DNA of 64,000 bases from Haladaptatus sp. DYF46 (GCF_021083305.1 NZ_JAJFAY010000007.1:1-64000), one strand, 5' to 3'; counted from the first letter of the stretch, positions 9,147-18,216 are shown. The notes: a model not told the origin generated them from the letters alone. A program made the numbers and translations.

Positions 9147-9767
9147 CAATAGCTCTCAAGTTCAAGTTCCAAAACATTTGCCCAGCACCATCTATATTAG
9201 CAACTTAAATCCGATAGCACGCGATTAGCGAAAACTGGCCGTAAAACAGTTGGCTAGAGTACCAATCTCAATTTAGTTGTGATGCACTTCTGTTGTGGCG
9301 AGATGGATCAATTAGATACTCCCCCGCAAGCGTATGCTTGGCCAGTTATATCCAAGACTGTCATTTGACGTGATATGGATAGAAGAGCGTGGAGCTTACT
9401 TCTCCACTCTCCCCTCTGTACTCCTATCGCTACATGTGCACCACACTTTGAGACTTATTACTCGAAGACTATGTCGAGAACTAAGATATAGTTTTGAGTG
9501 ATTTACATATTTGCCCATAGGTGGATAAAGACACAGTGAAATGACACCTTCGTACAGCTATGGCTCCGAACTAACATACAACTCGTGAACGGTTACATAT
9601 CCATCTCAAAGAAGTTCACAGTGTGACCAAGTCACCTGTCGTCAAGGATATTTTAGACATTATCAGACGCAACAAAACGCACTATGCTAAAGTCCAGAGA
9701 AATCGGTTAAACGACGGATTTGAAACGCCACAGAGATTTTAATCGATAAAACCGTACGTTGTTGCCG
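9147..9767. other. Intergenic region without recognisable features
   Basis: It is AT-rich with stop codons throughout. No ORF with domain content, repeat or RNA gene was recognised. The promoter of the PAP2-like gene should lie at its right end. Confidence 0.45.
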
Positions 9768-10406
9768 ATGAACGCCTTTCGTCTAATAATGGAGTACTAT
9801 CCCTACGTTTTCCATCCGATTACGGTACTCGGCATCGGGATCACCGTCCTTGTCTACCACGTGTGGCGTTTACAAAATATTGATAAGTCGATGCTGTGGC
9901 ATCGCATTGCGGCATTTTTCGGCTCCGGTTTACTTTCGCTCGTCCCAACAGTGGCGTACGTGTTCGTGACCGGAACTAGGCTAATGGAAGTCACGGAGGG
10001 AAATATGTGGCAAGTTGACGCACTCGTAGCGAGTGGAATGGTGATCTCTGCCAGCGTGACGTGGTACCTCTGGCGACGGTTCGAGTGGGGATCACTCGTC
10101 CCGAACGCGATGCAGATACTTATCGTTGTGACGATACCATACATGGCGCTCTCACCGTTCTGGAACATCTCCGGACACGTCATCATCGCGTTGATGCCTA
10201 CTCTCTATCTCACGCTCGTGGCCCGGAAGTTCTGGCCACTTCTTGCAATTCCCGTTGTGATGGTTCCAAACCGTATCGTTCTCGACGCCCACACGTGGGG
10301 GCAGGCAGTCGGCGGGTTCTTCATTACCGCCGTCATCGTTGTCGCTCTCTACCAGTTACAGGTCGACGGGTCGTCACATATTGATGCTGAGCCAGCAGCT
10401 CCGTGA
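9768..10406 (+). CDS. PAP2-like membrane protein
   Basis: I take the ATG at 9768 (MNAFRLIMEYYPYVFHPITV) rather than an in-frame TTG at 9759; this gives 212 residues with about six hydrophobic segments. The motif NISGHVIIALMPT and the later NRIVLDAHTWGQAVGGF resemble the second and third motifs of PAP2 phosphatases (SGH; R-x5-H). The first motif (K-x6-RP) is not obvious, so enzyme activity is uncertain. If active it would dephosphorylate lipid phosphates at the membrane. Other lipid-type genes lie 1-2 kb downstream. Confidence 0.6.
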   Translation: MNAFRLIMEYYPYVFHPITVLGIGITVLVYHVWRLQNIDKSMLWHRIAAFFGSGLLSLVPTVAYVFVTGTRLMEVTEGNMWQVDALVASGMVISASVTWYLWRRFEWGSLVPNAMQILIVVTIPYMALSPFWNISGHVIIALMPTLYLTLVARKFWPLLAIPVVMVPNRIVLDAHTWGQAVGGFFITAVIVVALYQLQVDGSSHIDAEPAAP

Positions 10407-10550
10407 GTCGTTGGAGACTGAGCAAAAACGGAGTTTGACAGTTGGCAAACTGCTTTGCGACGCCGTTATCGGGGTGGAACTCACCACTGTGACGATTCTT
10501 CCGCAAAATCCCCCTCGTGTGGAACTCATCGAAGAATGCTTGTCACAGCC

Positions 10551-10799
10551 TCAACGCCAGCGATATCCGCTCCACCTGGACGACTCAGTAGCGTTGTCGA
10601 TCTGAGTTTCGAGTTCATCTCGCAGTGAGAGCCATTTCGATTCAGGGAGCGTGTTGTAGTCCCAAGTGTCAATGATGGAAAATTCGTGGCCGGGCGCGTC
10701 TGCGAGACCGGCTAGTGTGATGTCTCCTTGGATCGCTTTCCGTGCTCCGTTACTCCGTCGGTTGGAATCAAGGTATTTTGGTATATTTCCCAGTTTGGT
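10551..10799 (-). pseudogene. Gene fragment without a start codon
   Basis: The minus strand is open for 82 codons from a TAG at 10800-10802. It has convincing coding character, for example KYLDSNRRSNGARKAIQGD, LAGLADAPGHEFSIIDTWDY and LPESKWLSLRDELETQID. No ATG or GTG is available, so it looks like the 3' end of a gene that has lost its 5' part. I do not recognise the family. Plus-strand ORFs over the same bases lack such composition. Confidence 0.5.
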
Positions 10800-10972
10800 C
10801 TATTATTTGACAGCAATAATCGCATAATACGTTATTCGCCTTTTTCATTACGGTTAGGCGAGGTGTTGCTGACTCAATGCCAGCACACCCGACGAACAGC
10901 CGGGAAGTAATCGTCGAGTTTGTCGTGGTCGGGATCGTAAGTGGCCTTTTTCGCGTCGTGTACGTGCTTGGA

Positions 10973-11460
10973 CTACCCCACGTATTCGCGTTTCTCGGTA
11001 CAGCAATGGCCGTCGGGATTCGTCCCGGGGTCGGTTCCATAATCAGCCAGCCAGTAGAGGATCCTGAGGCCGATTATACCGAGTACAATGCCGACGAGAA
11101 CATTGATAAAGTAGTGGACGCCGAGGACAAGTCGTGAGAGCGAGACAAGGCCAACAACTATTCCGGCGACGCCGACGCGCAAACGGTCCGTTCGCCGATC
11201 AAGGACAAGTGCCAATCCACCCCAAACTATCGTCGTCCCGAGCGCGTGGCCACTCGGAAATCCAGAGCCTTCCGCAGTCGTAATGTTAGTAAATAGCCCC
11301 GCGGACGTCAAGAGGATCCACCGCAGGACGAGCGGCTCAGCGGCCCTGGTAGCCGTGGGAATACAAAGATGTGCTTGAGGACTCCGATAAGAGCAATGTA
11401 CGTAACTACGAGCGTGATGGTGTCTCGCGCTTGCGCATGGTTGTGATATGTCGGCTAAAC
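10973..11460 (-). pseudogene. PAP2-family phosphatase, 5'-truncated and frameshifted
   Basis: The 3' frame holds the PAP2 signature GSGFPSGHALGTTIVWGGLA and LSRLVLGVHYFINVLVG, the phosphohydrolase motifs with both catalytic histidines. Upstream, the coding-like sequence changes frame at about 11330: ARDTITLVVTYIALIGVLKH then IFVFPRLPGP. That frame is open only to about 11460 and has no start. The first two helices of a normal PAP2 protein are therefore missing and the gene is dead. The intact lipid-kinase gene lies just upstream on the same strand. Confidence 0.75.
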
Positions 11461-11545
11461 GCGCGTTCGGTACGGAATAAGTTACGAACCTCATGATTTA
11501 CCTGATAGCAACATTTGACTGTCGATCGATCGCAGCTCGTCGGTA

Positions 11546-12526
11546 TTACTCGCCCGTCGGATCTGATTCGTACTCCGAGCCAACACATATGGTGAGCGCA
11601 TGTGGATGGGTGCGCAGGTCCAGCCGTTCATGCACACTCAGTTCTCCATCGAGACTGAAATCAATCGCCTCACCGTGCAACTCATTGATCTCCAGTCGAC
11701 TCGCCTTCAGGTTGAGGATGTGTTCGGTATCGTGCCCGAGCAATCGCTGTACCGTCCCCTCGGCAATGAGATCGATTGTGGGCATCTGCTTGACGATCGT
11801 AACATCGAACAGACCATCCTCAACATTCGCCTGTCCTCCCCGCTTTGTGAATCGGCGAATGTTTCCAACGAGGACACACAGGGCATCTCCCGCCCACGTC
11901 GTCTCTTCGTCCTGAGAGATTGCCTTTACCTCCAGATGGAGCTCTTCGAACATCGCAACCTCCTGTAATCCTGCGATAATGAATCCGAGTGACCCAAAGC
12001 GTTCTTTCAGCTCCGGACTCGTGGCCACGCTCGCGTCTGCGGGCAGCCCAGCGATACAAGACGTCACGAACGGTTCCTTCCCGGCAAAACCGACATCAAT
12101 GCGCCTCATTTCGCCGGTTTCGAGAGCAGCGAATCCCTGTTCGATATCCTGAATTCCAATGTTTGTCGCAAAGATGTTCTCCGTTCCTACCGGAATCACA
12201 CCCAATATCATGTCGTCGAGTGCGTCCATCTTGACGAGGCCCTGTACCGCTTCGTGAACTGTGCCATCGCCCCCGGCCACGGCAAGTACGTCGGCAGCGG
12301 CCGCAGCGGCCGCTGCTGCAAGTTCAATTGCGTGTTCTTCTTCCTCCGTTTCTTCGATACGATAGCCCCGATCAGTGGCGAGACGGCGTATTTGTTCGAT
12401 GTGGTCGGCCCTCCCACTAATCGGATTCAAAATAAGCCAGTATCGGTCTGATCTGGTAGTGGACGACGGCCCCTCCTTGCTTCGCTCATCGACTGGTAGC
12501 TCCTCGTCCTGCCCCATAGGGATCAT
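11546..12526 (-). CDS. Diacylglycerol kinase-type lipid kinase (YegS/BmrU/DgkB family)
   Basis: The protein of about 325 residues has the catalytic-domain signatures LILNPISGRADHIEQIRR, VLAVAGGDGTVHEAVQGL (the GGDGT nucleotide loop) and ILGVIPVGTENIFATNIG. A C-terminal beta domain contains GDALCVLVGNIRRF, NVEDGLFDVTIVK and SLDGE. These are hallmarks of lipid kinases that phosphorylate diacylglycerol-like or archaeal lipid alcohols at the membrane. Starts at 12526 or 12517 (MGQDEELPVDERS) are both reasonable; the upstream one at 12592 is not. A run of eight or nine alanines at about residue 60 is unusual. Confidence 0.85.
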   Translation of the reverse strand: MIPMGQDEELPVDERSKEGPSSTTRSDRYWLILNPISGRADHIEQIRRLATDRGYRIEETEEEEHAIELAAAAAAAAADVLAVAGGDGTVHEAVQGLVKMDALDDMILGVIPVGTENIFATNIGIQDIEQGFAALETGEMRRIDVGFAGKEPFVTSCIAGLPADASVATSPELKERFGSLGFIIAGLQEVAMFEELHLEVKAISQDEETTWAGDALCVLVGNIRRFTKRGGQANVEDGLFDVTIVKQMPTIDLIAEGTVQRLLGHDTEHILNLKASRLEINELHGEAIDFSLDGELSVHERLDLRTHPHALTICVGSEYESDPTGE

Positions 12527-12610
12527 TCTGTATCTACAGATAAAGAAGTGCGGTCTGCATTCGATCGAAATGGCTAGTCCGTGTCTTTCCACTTGCTGGT
12601 CTTATGTATG

Positions 12611-13183
12611 TCAATCCATATTTTGGGTGAAATTCTGGAGGAGACGATCACCGAACAAAAGTACAAGAAGTGCACCAAGCAAGTTGAAGAAGAGATCGAC
12701 GATGGTATCGCGGGCACTGTAGGGGATAAGCACAGGCTCAAGACCGAGACGATCGGTGAGTCCGTGAATGGTGTACTCCATGACCTCCCAGAGAATTCCC
12801 CCGCCAACAATGGCAACAAGAACGCTTCGCTGGGAGTCACGGCCACACCGTTGAGCAGCAACATACACGGCCCCGCCAAGCAGACTTGCGGAGAGAGTAT
12901 GCGTGAAATGATCCCACCACCATGTATCATCATATGGCCCAAGCATTCCAACAGCGTGCATGAGCATTGCAATTTCCGTATATACTCGTTGCCATGGCCG
13001 GAATTCAACGTCGTACTTACCTTCGATGATATCTGGAAGGTAGGCGACCACGAGCCCGACTGCGGCATTCACGATTGCGCCCGGGTTCCATCGGCGAACG
13101 CCTGCAATGAATACAGCAACGATTGCACCTTTGATACTACGCTTCACTTTTTGTCCCATTGGAATCTGCGTAGAATTTACCAT
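12611..13183 (-). CDS. Multi-pass membrane protein, DUF2238/YjdF-like, second copy
   Basis: The 190-residue membrane protein has the same pattern as the gene at 5935: WWWDHFTHTLSASLLGGAVY, ILWEVMEYTIHGL and ARDTIVDLFFNLLGALLVLL. The conserved His and Glu residues and the DxxxDLxxN motif define the DUF2238-like family. The start may be at 13183 or at 13159 (MGQKVKRSIKG). It lies upstream of the lipid kinase on the same strand, which suggests a joint role in membrane lipids, but no function is established. Confidence 0.7.
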   Translation of the reverse strand: MVNSTQIPMGQKVKRSIKGAIVAVFIAGVRRWNPGAIVNAAVGLVVAYLPDIIEGKYDVEFRPWQRVYTEIAMLMHAVGMLGPYDDTWWWDHFTHTLSASLLGGAVYVAAQRCGRDSQRSVLVAIVGGGILWEVMEYTIHGLTDRLGLEPVLIPYSARDTIVDLFFNLLGALLVLLFGDRLLQNFTQNMD

Positions 13184-13313
13184 GAATGTACACTAGTACT
13201 GGAAATGAGTGACGTATGTTTGCTGAGGTATTGATTTGCGCTTTGTAGGAAAGTGGAGGCCCGAAACGAGAACTACCTATTCCTCAGTATCCTGCTTCTA
13301 TCAGGTCTTTTTG

Positions 13314-13499
13314 TCATGAATGGAGTGCTTGACCATTTTTGATATCAGCACCATTCATGCATTCTAAGCACCCGTGAACGGCGTTGTGATTATCGCCAAA
13401 CACGCGGGCAAAATTACGGGAAACGAAGCTGCCGCAGTTCTGACAGCGAGTGTCTACGATTCGTGACTCCGTTTGGCTCGAGGGGCTTGTACTTGACAT
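13314..13499 (-). CDS. Small zinc-ribbon protein (DUF7563-like)
   Basis: From the ATG at 13499 (MSSTSPSSQTESRIVDTRCQ) the protein is 61 residues. It carries CQNCGSFVSRNFARVFGDN and HGCLECMNG, two CxxC pairs of a small zinc ribbon in a pattern common in haloarchaea (DUF7563 type). Fifty bases upstream in this frame an alternative ATG would overlap the preceding gene. It follows another zinc-ribbon gene by 13 bases, so they probably form one transcript. Confidence 0.7.
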   Translation of the reverse strand: MSSTSPSSQTESRIVDTRCQNCGSFVSRNFARVFGDNHNAVHGCLECMNGADIKNGQALHS

Positions 13500-13512
13500 G
13501 AGTTGCCATTTT

Positions 13513-13713
13513 TCACAGATTATTTGCGCGCTGTTTGCTCGTGGTGCCACACTGCTGGCACTCCGTGACCCGATACGGTTCGCGAGAGAACGCCGCGTTC
13601 GAATCCTCTTCGCTTTCAGTGATGATCTCGAGCGTCACGTGATGCGGCGTCATTGCATTGCAGTTCTCGCACCGTTCGCCAGGTTGGCTGTCAGTAGTTG
13701 CTGTAGTGACCAT
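13513..13713 (-). CDS. Small zinc-ribbon protein
   Basis: A 66-residue protein (MVTTATTDSQPGERCENCNA...) has CENC near residue 15 and CQQC near residue 53, separated by an acidic beta-strand region (VTLEIITESEEDSNAAFSRE). This is the layout of short haloarchaeal zinc beta-ribbon proteins of the DUF7835 type. It is the first gene of a two-gene unit with the next zinc ribbon. A regulatory or protein-binding role is likely but unproven. Confidence 0.7.
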   Translation of the reverse strand: MVTTATTDSQPGERCENCNAMTPHHVTLEIITESEEDSNAAFSREPYRVTECQQCGTTSKQRANNL

Positions 13714-14199
13714 GAGTTCTGGTAGTTCTGGTGGACTGCATTACATCCCGATCAGCTGTGCTTCGATACAAGAAAATAGACAAACAGGAACCGCCTTTAC
13801 GTATGGGCTTGGAATGCAAGCTGTATAAGCCCTGACCGATACTGCTAGTAAGTGTTAACGAGTACAATTGCTTTAAATCATGGAGTATTTCCTCTTTAGG
13901 GCCTTTATGCCGCCTCGGTGGCTTCAAACCCGTTGCTGGAGTAGAAGCAGTGACATATAGACGCCTCATTTCCTTGTAGAAAGTAGACAAGTGAAGAAGG
14001 TGCTTGCAAATGCAAGCCCCAGATTTATTAAATCAACCCCTATATTGCATAGCAGAACCACAGGACAGAAAGTGTGTCCGAGCCACGCCCCTGTGATGAA
14101 GGGGCCAATGATCCACTCTAAAGCGCTCAGATCGGGTTCATGCGCGTTGCCGGTACGCGGGGCACACCAACACGTGCGTTCTTACAAAAACACGTATCC
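13714..14199. other. Intergenic region with divergent promoters
   Basis: It lies between a minus-strand zinc-ribbon gene and a plus-strand regulator gene. The open frames present have basic, low-quality composition and are judged not to be genes. No repeat was seen. Confidence 0.4.
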
Positions 14200-14631
14200 A
14201 TGAATCCACACGACAGCAATCGACCTGGTAGTTCCGATTCTCAAACGATTTCCTCGCAGCTTGACGCTGACCCGACGTACACATCCCAGCGTAACGATAG
14301 CTCGTCATCCCCGGATCTTCCCCTCGATACGATCTTTGATGTCCTGTCTCATTCGCGTCGCCGCCAGATTCTCTCATATCTTTCACAGACCGAAGATAAT
14401 CTCGTAACAGTCGCCGAGCTTGTCACTGTCATTTCGAAGCACGAATCAGAAAGCGAAATGAGCGTACAACGCACTCAGGACGATGCTGTGGGTATTGCGC
14501 TGCGTCATAATCATCTCCCAAAACTAGCCGATGCCGGAGTAATCGAATTTGATACTCGAAGCGAAACCATCCAATACCAGGCTCATCCCAACGTGGAAAA
14601 GTACCTGTCTGTGCTCGATACAATAAAGTAG
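14200..14631 (+). CDS. DUF7344-type winged-helix regulator
   Basis: With the ATG at 14200 (MNPHDSNRPGSSDSQTISSQ) the protein has 143 residues. After an acidic leader come LDTIFDVLSHSRRRQILSYL, a wing region, then the typical end IALRHNHLPKLADAGVIEFD followed by TIQYQAHPNVEKYL. This is the haloarchaeal DUF7344 winged-helix pattern (H-x-HLPxLxxxGxIxYD), presumed to bind DNA. It opens a run of four plus-strand regulator genes. Its targets are unknown. Confidence 0.8.
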   Translation: MNPHDSNRPGSSDSQTISSQLDADPTYTSQRNDSSSSPDLPLDTIFDVLSHSRRRQILSYLSQTEDNLVTVAELVTVISKHESESEMSVQRTQDDAVGIALRHNHLPKLADAGVIEFDTRSETIQYQAHPNVEKYLSVLDTIK

Positions 14632-14818
14632 AATGTCTCACATCGCTTGATCGGATCCTGATGAACCGTTTCATTACTATGTGAGAGAAGTACTAAGAGA
14701 ATAGTATCTTCATCTCTCGCCAGAGGATGTTTATAACTACAGACCAGAGTTTTGTATGGAGTGCTCGTGATGGGAATACCCCTCACTAGTCACGAGAACT
14801 CTGGAGAGAGAATAAAAA

Positions 14819-15112
14819 ATGGGAGAGACAACGACCAACGCACCGAGCAACAAGCAAACGACTGTAAGAGAGCCATCAATCGTGGTGTTGATCCAAGCAG
14901 CGATCGCTGCTCGTGACGGTCCCGAGACAAGTGACTGCCCGCCATTGTACAACGTTATTGATCCAGACGCACTCGACACGCTGTTTGCTCCACTTCACCG
15001 TGAATCCGAGCGGCACGGGAAAGTGATCTTTGAGTACTGTGGCTATGAAATAACAGTCACTGACGACAGAACAGTGAAGGTAGCTTCACTCGACGCAAAC
15101 GAGAGTGAGTAA
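14819..15112 (+). CDS. HalOD1 output-domain protein
   Basis: The 97-residue protein carries the HalOD1 signature CPPLYNVIDPDALDTLFAPL followed by GKVIFEYCGYEITVTDDRTV. The preceding helix (SIVVLIQAAIAARDGPE) completes the domain. It is a stand-alone output module without a sensor. It sits between DUF7344 and HTH-10 genes on the same strand, which suggests a shared signalling role; gaps of 130-190 bases leave room for separate promoters. Confidence 0.85.
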   Translation: MGETTTNAPSNKQTTVREPSIVVLIQAAIAARDGPETSDCPPLYNVIDPDALDTLFAPLHRESERHGKVIFEYCGYEITVTDDRTVKVASLDANESE

Positions 15113-15239
15113 AACTCAGCTGTTCGGTTTCTACACTGATTGTTCATCTACTACTGAGAATAGCCTCCAGTGTGGCCATCTAAGGCTATCATCTACTATT
15201 TAGCTACATCTTCCCAAGCTACTAAGAGAGTATACATAG

Positions 15240-15914
15240 ATGGCTCAGAGACTGATGGCAGTCATTGTTGAGTTGTCACTCCCTCCAGAAGATTTCCCAC
15301 TCGGAACATTGCTGACTGCAGGAACAGCAATTCACCTCGAATTCGAGCGAGTCGTCCCGGTCGGTGCCGATGTCGTCCCTATTTTCTGGGCCTGGAATGG
15401 AGATTTAGACAGCTTTGAAGATCGTGTGCGAGCGGATCCAAGCGTTCAGCAGCTCGTTGCAATTGACGAAATCGATGACCGACGTTTGTATCTTCTCAAT
15501 TGGGACATCCCGCCTGGCGCTTTTCTGGAAAGTCTCACCGTCGCAGAAGGGATTATTCGGAGTGCACATGGCTCCGGGAACGACGATTGGGAGTTCGAAT
15601 TATTGTTCCCTTCGCACGACCATCTGACGCGCTTTCACAATGTCAGCCGCGACAATAATATTGAGTATATACTTGGGAAAATGCAGGCACTGCAAGACGC
15701 TGGAGCATCCCAATTAGCAAATATCGTCACTGACAAACAACAAGAAGCACTCGTGCTCGCCTTCCAACGTGGCTATTTCAGGACGCCGCGGCAGGTAACG
15801 CTCTCAGAATTAGCGACAGAACTGGATATTAGTCAGCAATCACTCTCTGATCGTATTCGACATGGTGTTGAAGCAATTATTGAATTTGTCCTCTTCCGCA
15901 CGTCGGAAGTATGA
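15240..15914 (+). CDS. HTH-10 (bacterio-opsin activator-type) regulator
   Basis: The 224-residue protein has the N-terminal BAT-associated domain (VIVELSLPPEDFPLGTLLTA, VPIFWAWNGD, LYLLNWDI, WEFELLFPSHDHLTRF). The C-terminal HTH-10 is VTDKQQEALVLAFQRGYFRT then LSELATELDISQQSLSDRIR. This is the standard architecture of haloarchaeal Bat-like transcription regulators. No PAS or GAF sensor is fused. It is one of six HTH-10 genes in the window and may be regulated by or act with the neighbouring HalOD1 and DUF7344 proteins. Confidence 0.88.
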   Translation: MAQRLMAVIVELSLPPEDFPLGTLLTAGTAIHLEFERVVPVGADVVPIFWAWNGDLDSFEDRVRADPSVQQLVAIDEIDDRRLYLLNWDIPPGAFLESLTVAEGIIRSAHGSGNDDWEFELLFPSHDHLTRFHNVSRDNNIEYILGKMQALQDAGASQLANIVTDKQQEALVLAFQRGYFRTPRQVTLSELATELDISQQSLSDRIRHGVEAIIEFVLFRTSEV

Positions 15915-15992
15915 TTTCCACTATTGTTCTTTTAAACTACCCTGTCTGAACAGACCAATCCCTTTTACAACTGGCTCTTATACTTCCATAGA

Positions 15993-16370
15993 ATGAGCTC
16001 GTCGGATGACGATGATGATCAACGCTGTTCGCTTGATGAACTCTTGAAGCTCCTAGCAGATTCGGAACGCCGACAAATATTGACCTACCTTCTCGAGGAT
16101 GCCGATCGTCCGATTCCCCTCGAAGCACTACTTGAAGAACTCAGATCCGATGGGAGTACTGATCCTACGCAAGCTCGAGAACGTCTCTTAATTCGGCTTC
16201 ACCATATTCACCTCCCAAAATTGGCTGATTATGGTGTAATCGAGTACAACGCCTCGCTCCAGCTTATTTCGTATACTGAACATCCGCGTATAGAAGCACT
16301 GCTACGTGCAGAACAAATCGAGAACGATGAAACAGAAGGAGATTCGAATGCGGACGATCCACTTACGTAA
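15993..16370 (+). CDS. DUF7344-type winged-helix regulator
   Basis: The 125-residue acidic protein starts MSSSDDDDDQRCSLDELLKL and shows ERRQILTYLLEDAD, RERLLIRLHHIHLPKLADYG and VIEYNASLQLISYTEHPRIE. The core is the same fold as at 14200-14631, with the conserved HIHLPKLADxGVIEY stretch. It is the last of four plus-strand regulator genes, 78 bases behind the HTH-10 gene. DNA binding is inferred from the family. Confidence 0.8.
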   Translation: MSSSDDDDDQRCSLDELLKLLADSERRQILTYLLEDADRPIPLEALLEELRSDGSTDPTQARERLLIRLHHIHLPKLADYGVIEYNASLQLISYTEHPRIEALLRAEQIENDETEGDSNADDPLT

Positions 16371-16640
16371 TCCACACCGTTAAAAATGTCTGTTCTACCG
16401 TTTGCCTCCCAAGTTGATACCATCGTTGACAGCTTTGTTTTACTCGAGATTCACTGCCCTCACACTTCTTGCGACGAATCGGCATACTGAGGCAGATCGC
16501 TATGGAGAGGGCAGTTCTTCGTTCTCGATAAAGGTCTGGATCGTGGAACAGTCGCGAGCACACAAGGCCGGTTCAGTATTAGTGTGGAGTGGGACTGCTC
16601 TGTACTCCATTGTTGATGCTGTTTTGACACTGTAATAGCC

Positions 16641-16673
16641 CCCACACCCGCTTAGTGCAAAATGAGGCAGTGG
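16641..16673 (+). repeat. Dispersed repeat R, copy 2
   Basis: CACACCCGCTTAGTGCAAAA followed by TGAGGCAGTGG matches copies at 2292, 36047 and 41045. Copy 3 at 36047 has the same ATGAGGCAGTGG flank in inverted orientation. Copies 2 and 3 thus bracket the 17-36 kb module as inverted repeats. Confidence 0.6.
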
Positions 16674-16720
16674 AGTCGGATTCATCGTGTACGGCTGCTT
16701 GCATCACTGATTGACATGGC

Positions 16721-16845
16721 GGCGATCTGGACGACGCGATAGCTGAGGCCCGTGCCGAAGGATACATGGAGGAGCAGGATGGTAAGTACGTCGCCACAGA
16801 TTGCGTGTGGGAACTCCCGCCCGGTACTTCTCGTGCATGATCGCT
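16721..16845 (+). repeat. 125-bp direct repeat, left copy (gene 3' fragment)
   Basis: This segment aligns without gaps to 20201-20325. It encodes the end of a protein, GDLDDAIAEARAEGYMEEQD then TSRA and stop, and has no start (TGA three codons upstream). The family is not recognised. Two equal-length copies flank the ParA/TumE segment, consistent with duplication of a gene end during insertion or recombination. Confidence 0.7.
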
Positions 16846-17008
16846 AGCGGGCTCACGCGATACGTTTCCTCTCTTCCCTCGCTCGCAAGAGCGGGGGAGA
16901 GTAGGTTGCTGTTAGTCGTCTATCCTTCATGAATACCTTGCAATCGTTCGTTAGTATTAGCTACTAACAAACATCTATGAGTCATCATCGTGGAAAAAAT
17001 CTGGGTTG

Positions 17009-17428
17009 TTATTCGTCGCTGTCTCCGATACCAAGCAGTTCGGGCAGTCGGTCACTTTCGAGGCCCGCTTTGATGACTGCCGGGTAAAAAGTGCGTCCTT
17101 TGCCCAACTTCTCGCCGTGCTCACGCTGGTACTGCGCGCTCAGCAATTGGTACTGGATGTCGAGTTCGTCGGAATATGCCTTTGGAAGGAACATTAAGAC
17201 TCCCGGTCGGTCTTTCACGTTCTCATCCGCATTGATGACATCGCTAAACTCCGAGTCAAACGATATCGTGTCTATTTTATCTTGTTTATCGGGTTTAACC
17301 TGTTTATCGAGATTATCTTGTTTACCTGTTTTATCTTGTTTATCGGGTTTACCGCTTGATGAACTGGATTCTTTCCGCTCAAAACGGCTTGCGAGCCGAT
17401 TTGACCGTTCACCTTTGTCGTCAGTCAT
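17009..17428 (-). CDS. ParA-linked partner protein with Lys/Asp/Gln repeats
   Basis: The 139-residue protein has an N-terminal region with a degenerate repeat of the type KPDKQDK (about residues 27-53; DNA repeat around 17272-17350). A folded C-terminal half follows: VLMFLPKAYSDELDIQYQLL and YPAVIKAGLESDRLPELLGI. Its ATG overlaps the ParA stop by ATGA, so it is translationally coupled as the second cistron. By position it is the likely centromere-binding (ParB-analogous) partner, though no ParB motif is visible. Confidence 0.7.
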   Translation of the reverse strand: MTDDKGERSNRLASRFERKESSSSSGKPDKQDKTGKQDNLDKQVKPDKQDKIDTISFDSEFSDVINADENVKDRPGVLMFLPKAYSDELDIQYQLLSAQYQREHGEKLGKGRTFYPAVIKAGLESDRLPELLGIGDSDE

Positions 17429-18210
17429 CAGGCTACCTCCTCGATATGTTCGGCAAGGGAATCAAATTCCGCCGCCATGTCACACGCTTCATCGTGCTCG
17501 AAGGTGGAGACCCCAGCATCCCACGCACGTTTGAGCGCGACTCGCTTACGGATCTCGAACACAGGGAGATGTGCTGCATACGTATCCTCGAACCACTGCA
17601 TCATCTCGTCGGCTTCACCGTCGTTCTCAACACGATTTGCGACGAGCGCGAGTTCAGTCACGTCGATATCGTACCCACTTTCGAGCGATTCGACTTGATT
17701 CGTGAGCAGTTCGAGGGCACGGATACTCGTTGATTCAGCGAGTGCAGGAATGACGATGTTTCGACAGGCAAGCATCGCATTGTCCGTGAGGACGCCTAAG
17801 TTCGGCGGACAATCGACGACGATGAAGTCGTACTCGGTGTCGAGTTCGTCGAATGCAATCGAGAGTCGTTCTTCGGTCCGAATCGAGGTCATCAATTCGT
17901 ATTCGACATTGAAGAGGTCAATGTTCGAGGGGAGGACGTCGAACTCACTACCCTCACGAATGAGATCGTTGATGAGTGGTGATTCTTCGATGTCGGAAAA
18001 CATCGTGTACGCGTTCGGTTCACGTTCTTCATAGGCGGTTGCCAAGCCGACGCCTTCGGTACCGTTTCCTTGGGGATCGATGTCGGCGAAGAGGATGTCG
18101 TGGCCGCGATGTGCAAGTGCGCCTGCGAGGTTGATTGCGACCATTGTCTTCCCAACACCGCCCTTTTGGTTCGTGACAGCAATTCGTGTTGCTTCATTCT
18201 TTCCGGACAT
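17428..18210 (-). CDS. parA: ParA-family partition ATPase
   Basis: The 260-residue protein starts MSGKNEATRIAVTNQKGGVG. It has the deviant Walker A KGGVGKT at about residues 16-22, Walker A' IDPQGN, and Walker B IVVDCPPNLG. Length and motifs are those of plasmid ParA/Soj ATPases that move DNA cargo. It heads a two-gene unit with the coupled repeat protein. Three near-identical AACCCGTTAA motifs lie 7-43 bases upstream of its start and are probable operator or partition sites. It supports a plasmid origin for this segment. Confidence 0.92.
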   Translation of the reverse strand: MSGKNEATRIAVTNQKGGVGKTMVAINLAGALAHRGHDILFADIDPQGNGTEGVGLATAYEEREPNAYTMFSDIEESPLINDLIREGSEFDVLPSNIDLFNVEYELMTSIRTEERLSIAFDELDTEYDFIVVDCPPNLGVLTDNAMLACRNIVIPALAESTSIRALELLTNQVESLESGYDIDVTELALVANRVENDGEADEMMQWFEDTYAAHLPVFEIRKRVALKRAWDAGVSTFEHDEACDMAAEFDSLAEHIEEVA

Positions 18211-18216
18211 TGGTAC

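Larger units (their letters stand above)
16371..17008. other. Intergenic region at the left edge of the plasmid-like module
   Basis: It contains repeat R copy 2 (16641-16673), a 125-bp gene fragment repeated at 20201-20325, and a short shared tract at 16876-16912 (CCCTCGCTCGCAAGAGCGGG). No intact gene is present. The mixture of fragments suggests the edge of a mobile or rearranged segment. Confidence 0.5.

Noticed and set aside
10339..10605. Plus-strand ORF of 88 codons after the PAP2-like gene
   Set aside because: It overlaps the PAP2-like gene end out of frame, and the opposite strand at 10551-10799 has better coding character.
13450..13725. Plus-strand ORF of 91 codons
   Set aside because: It is antisense to two zinc-ribbon genes with conserved cysteines.
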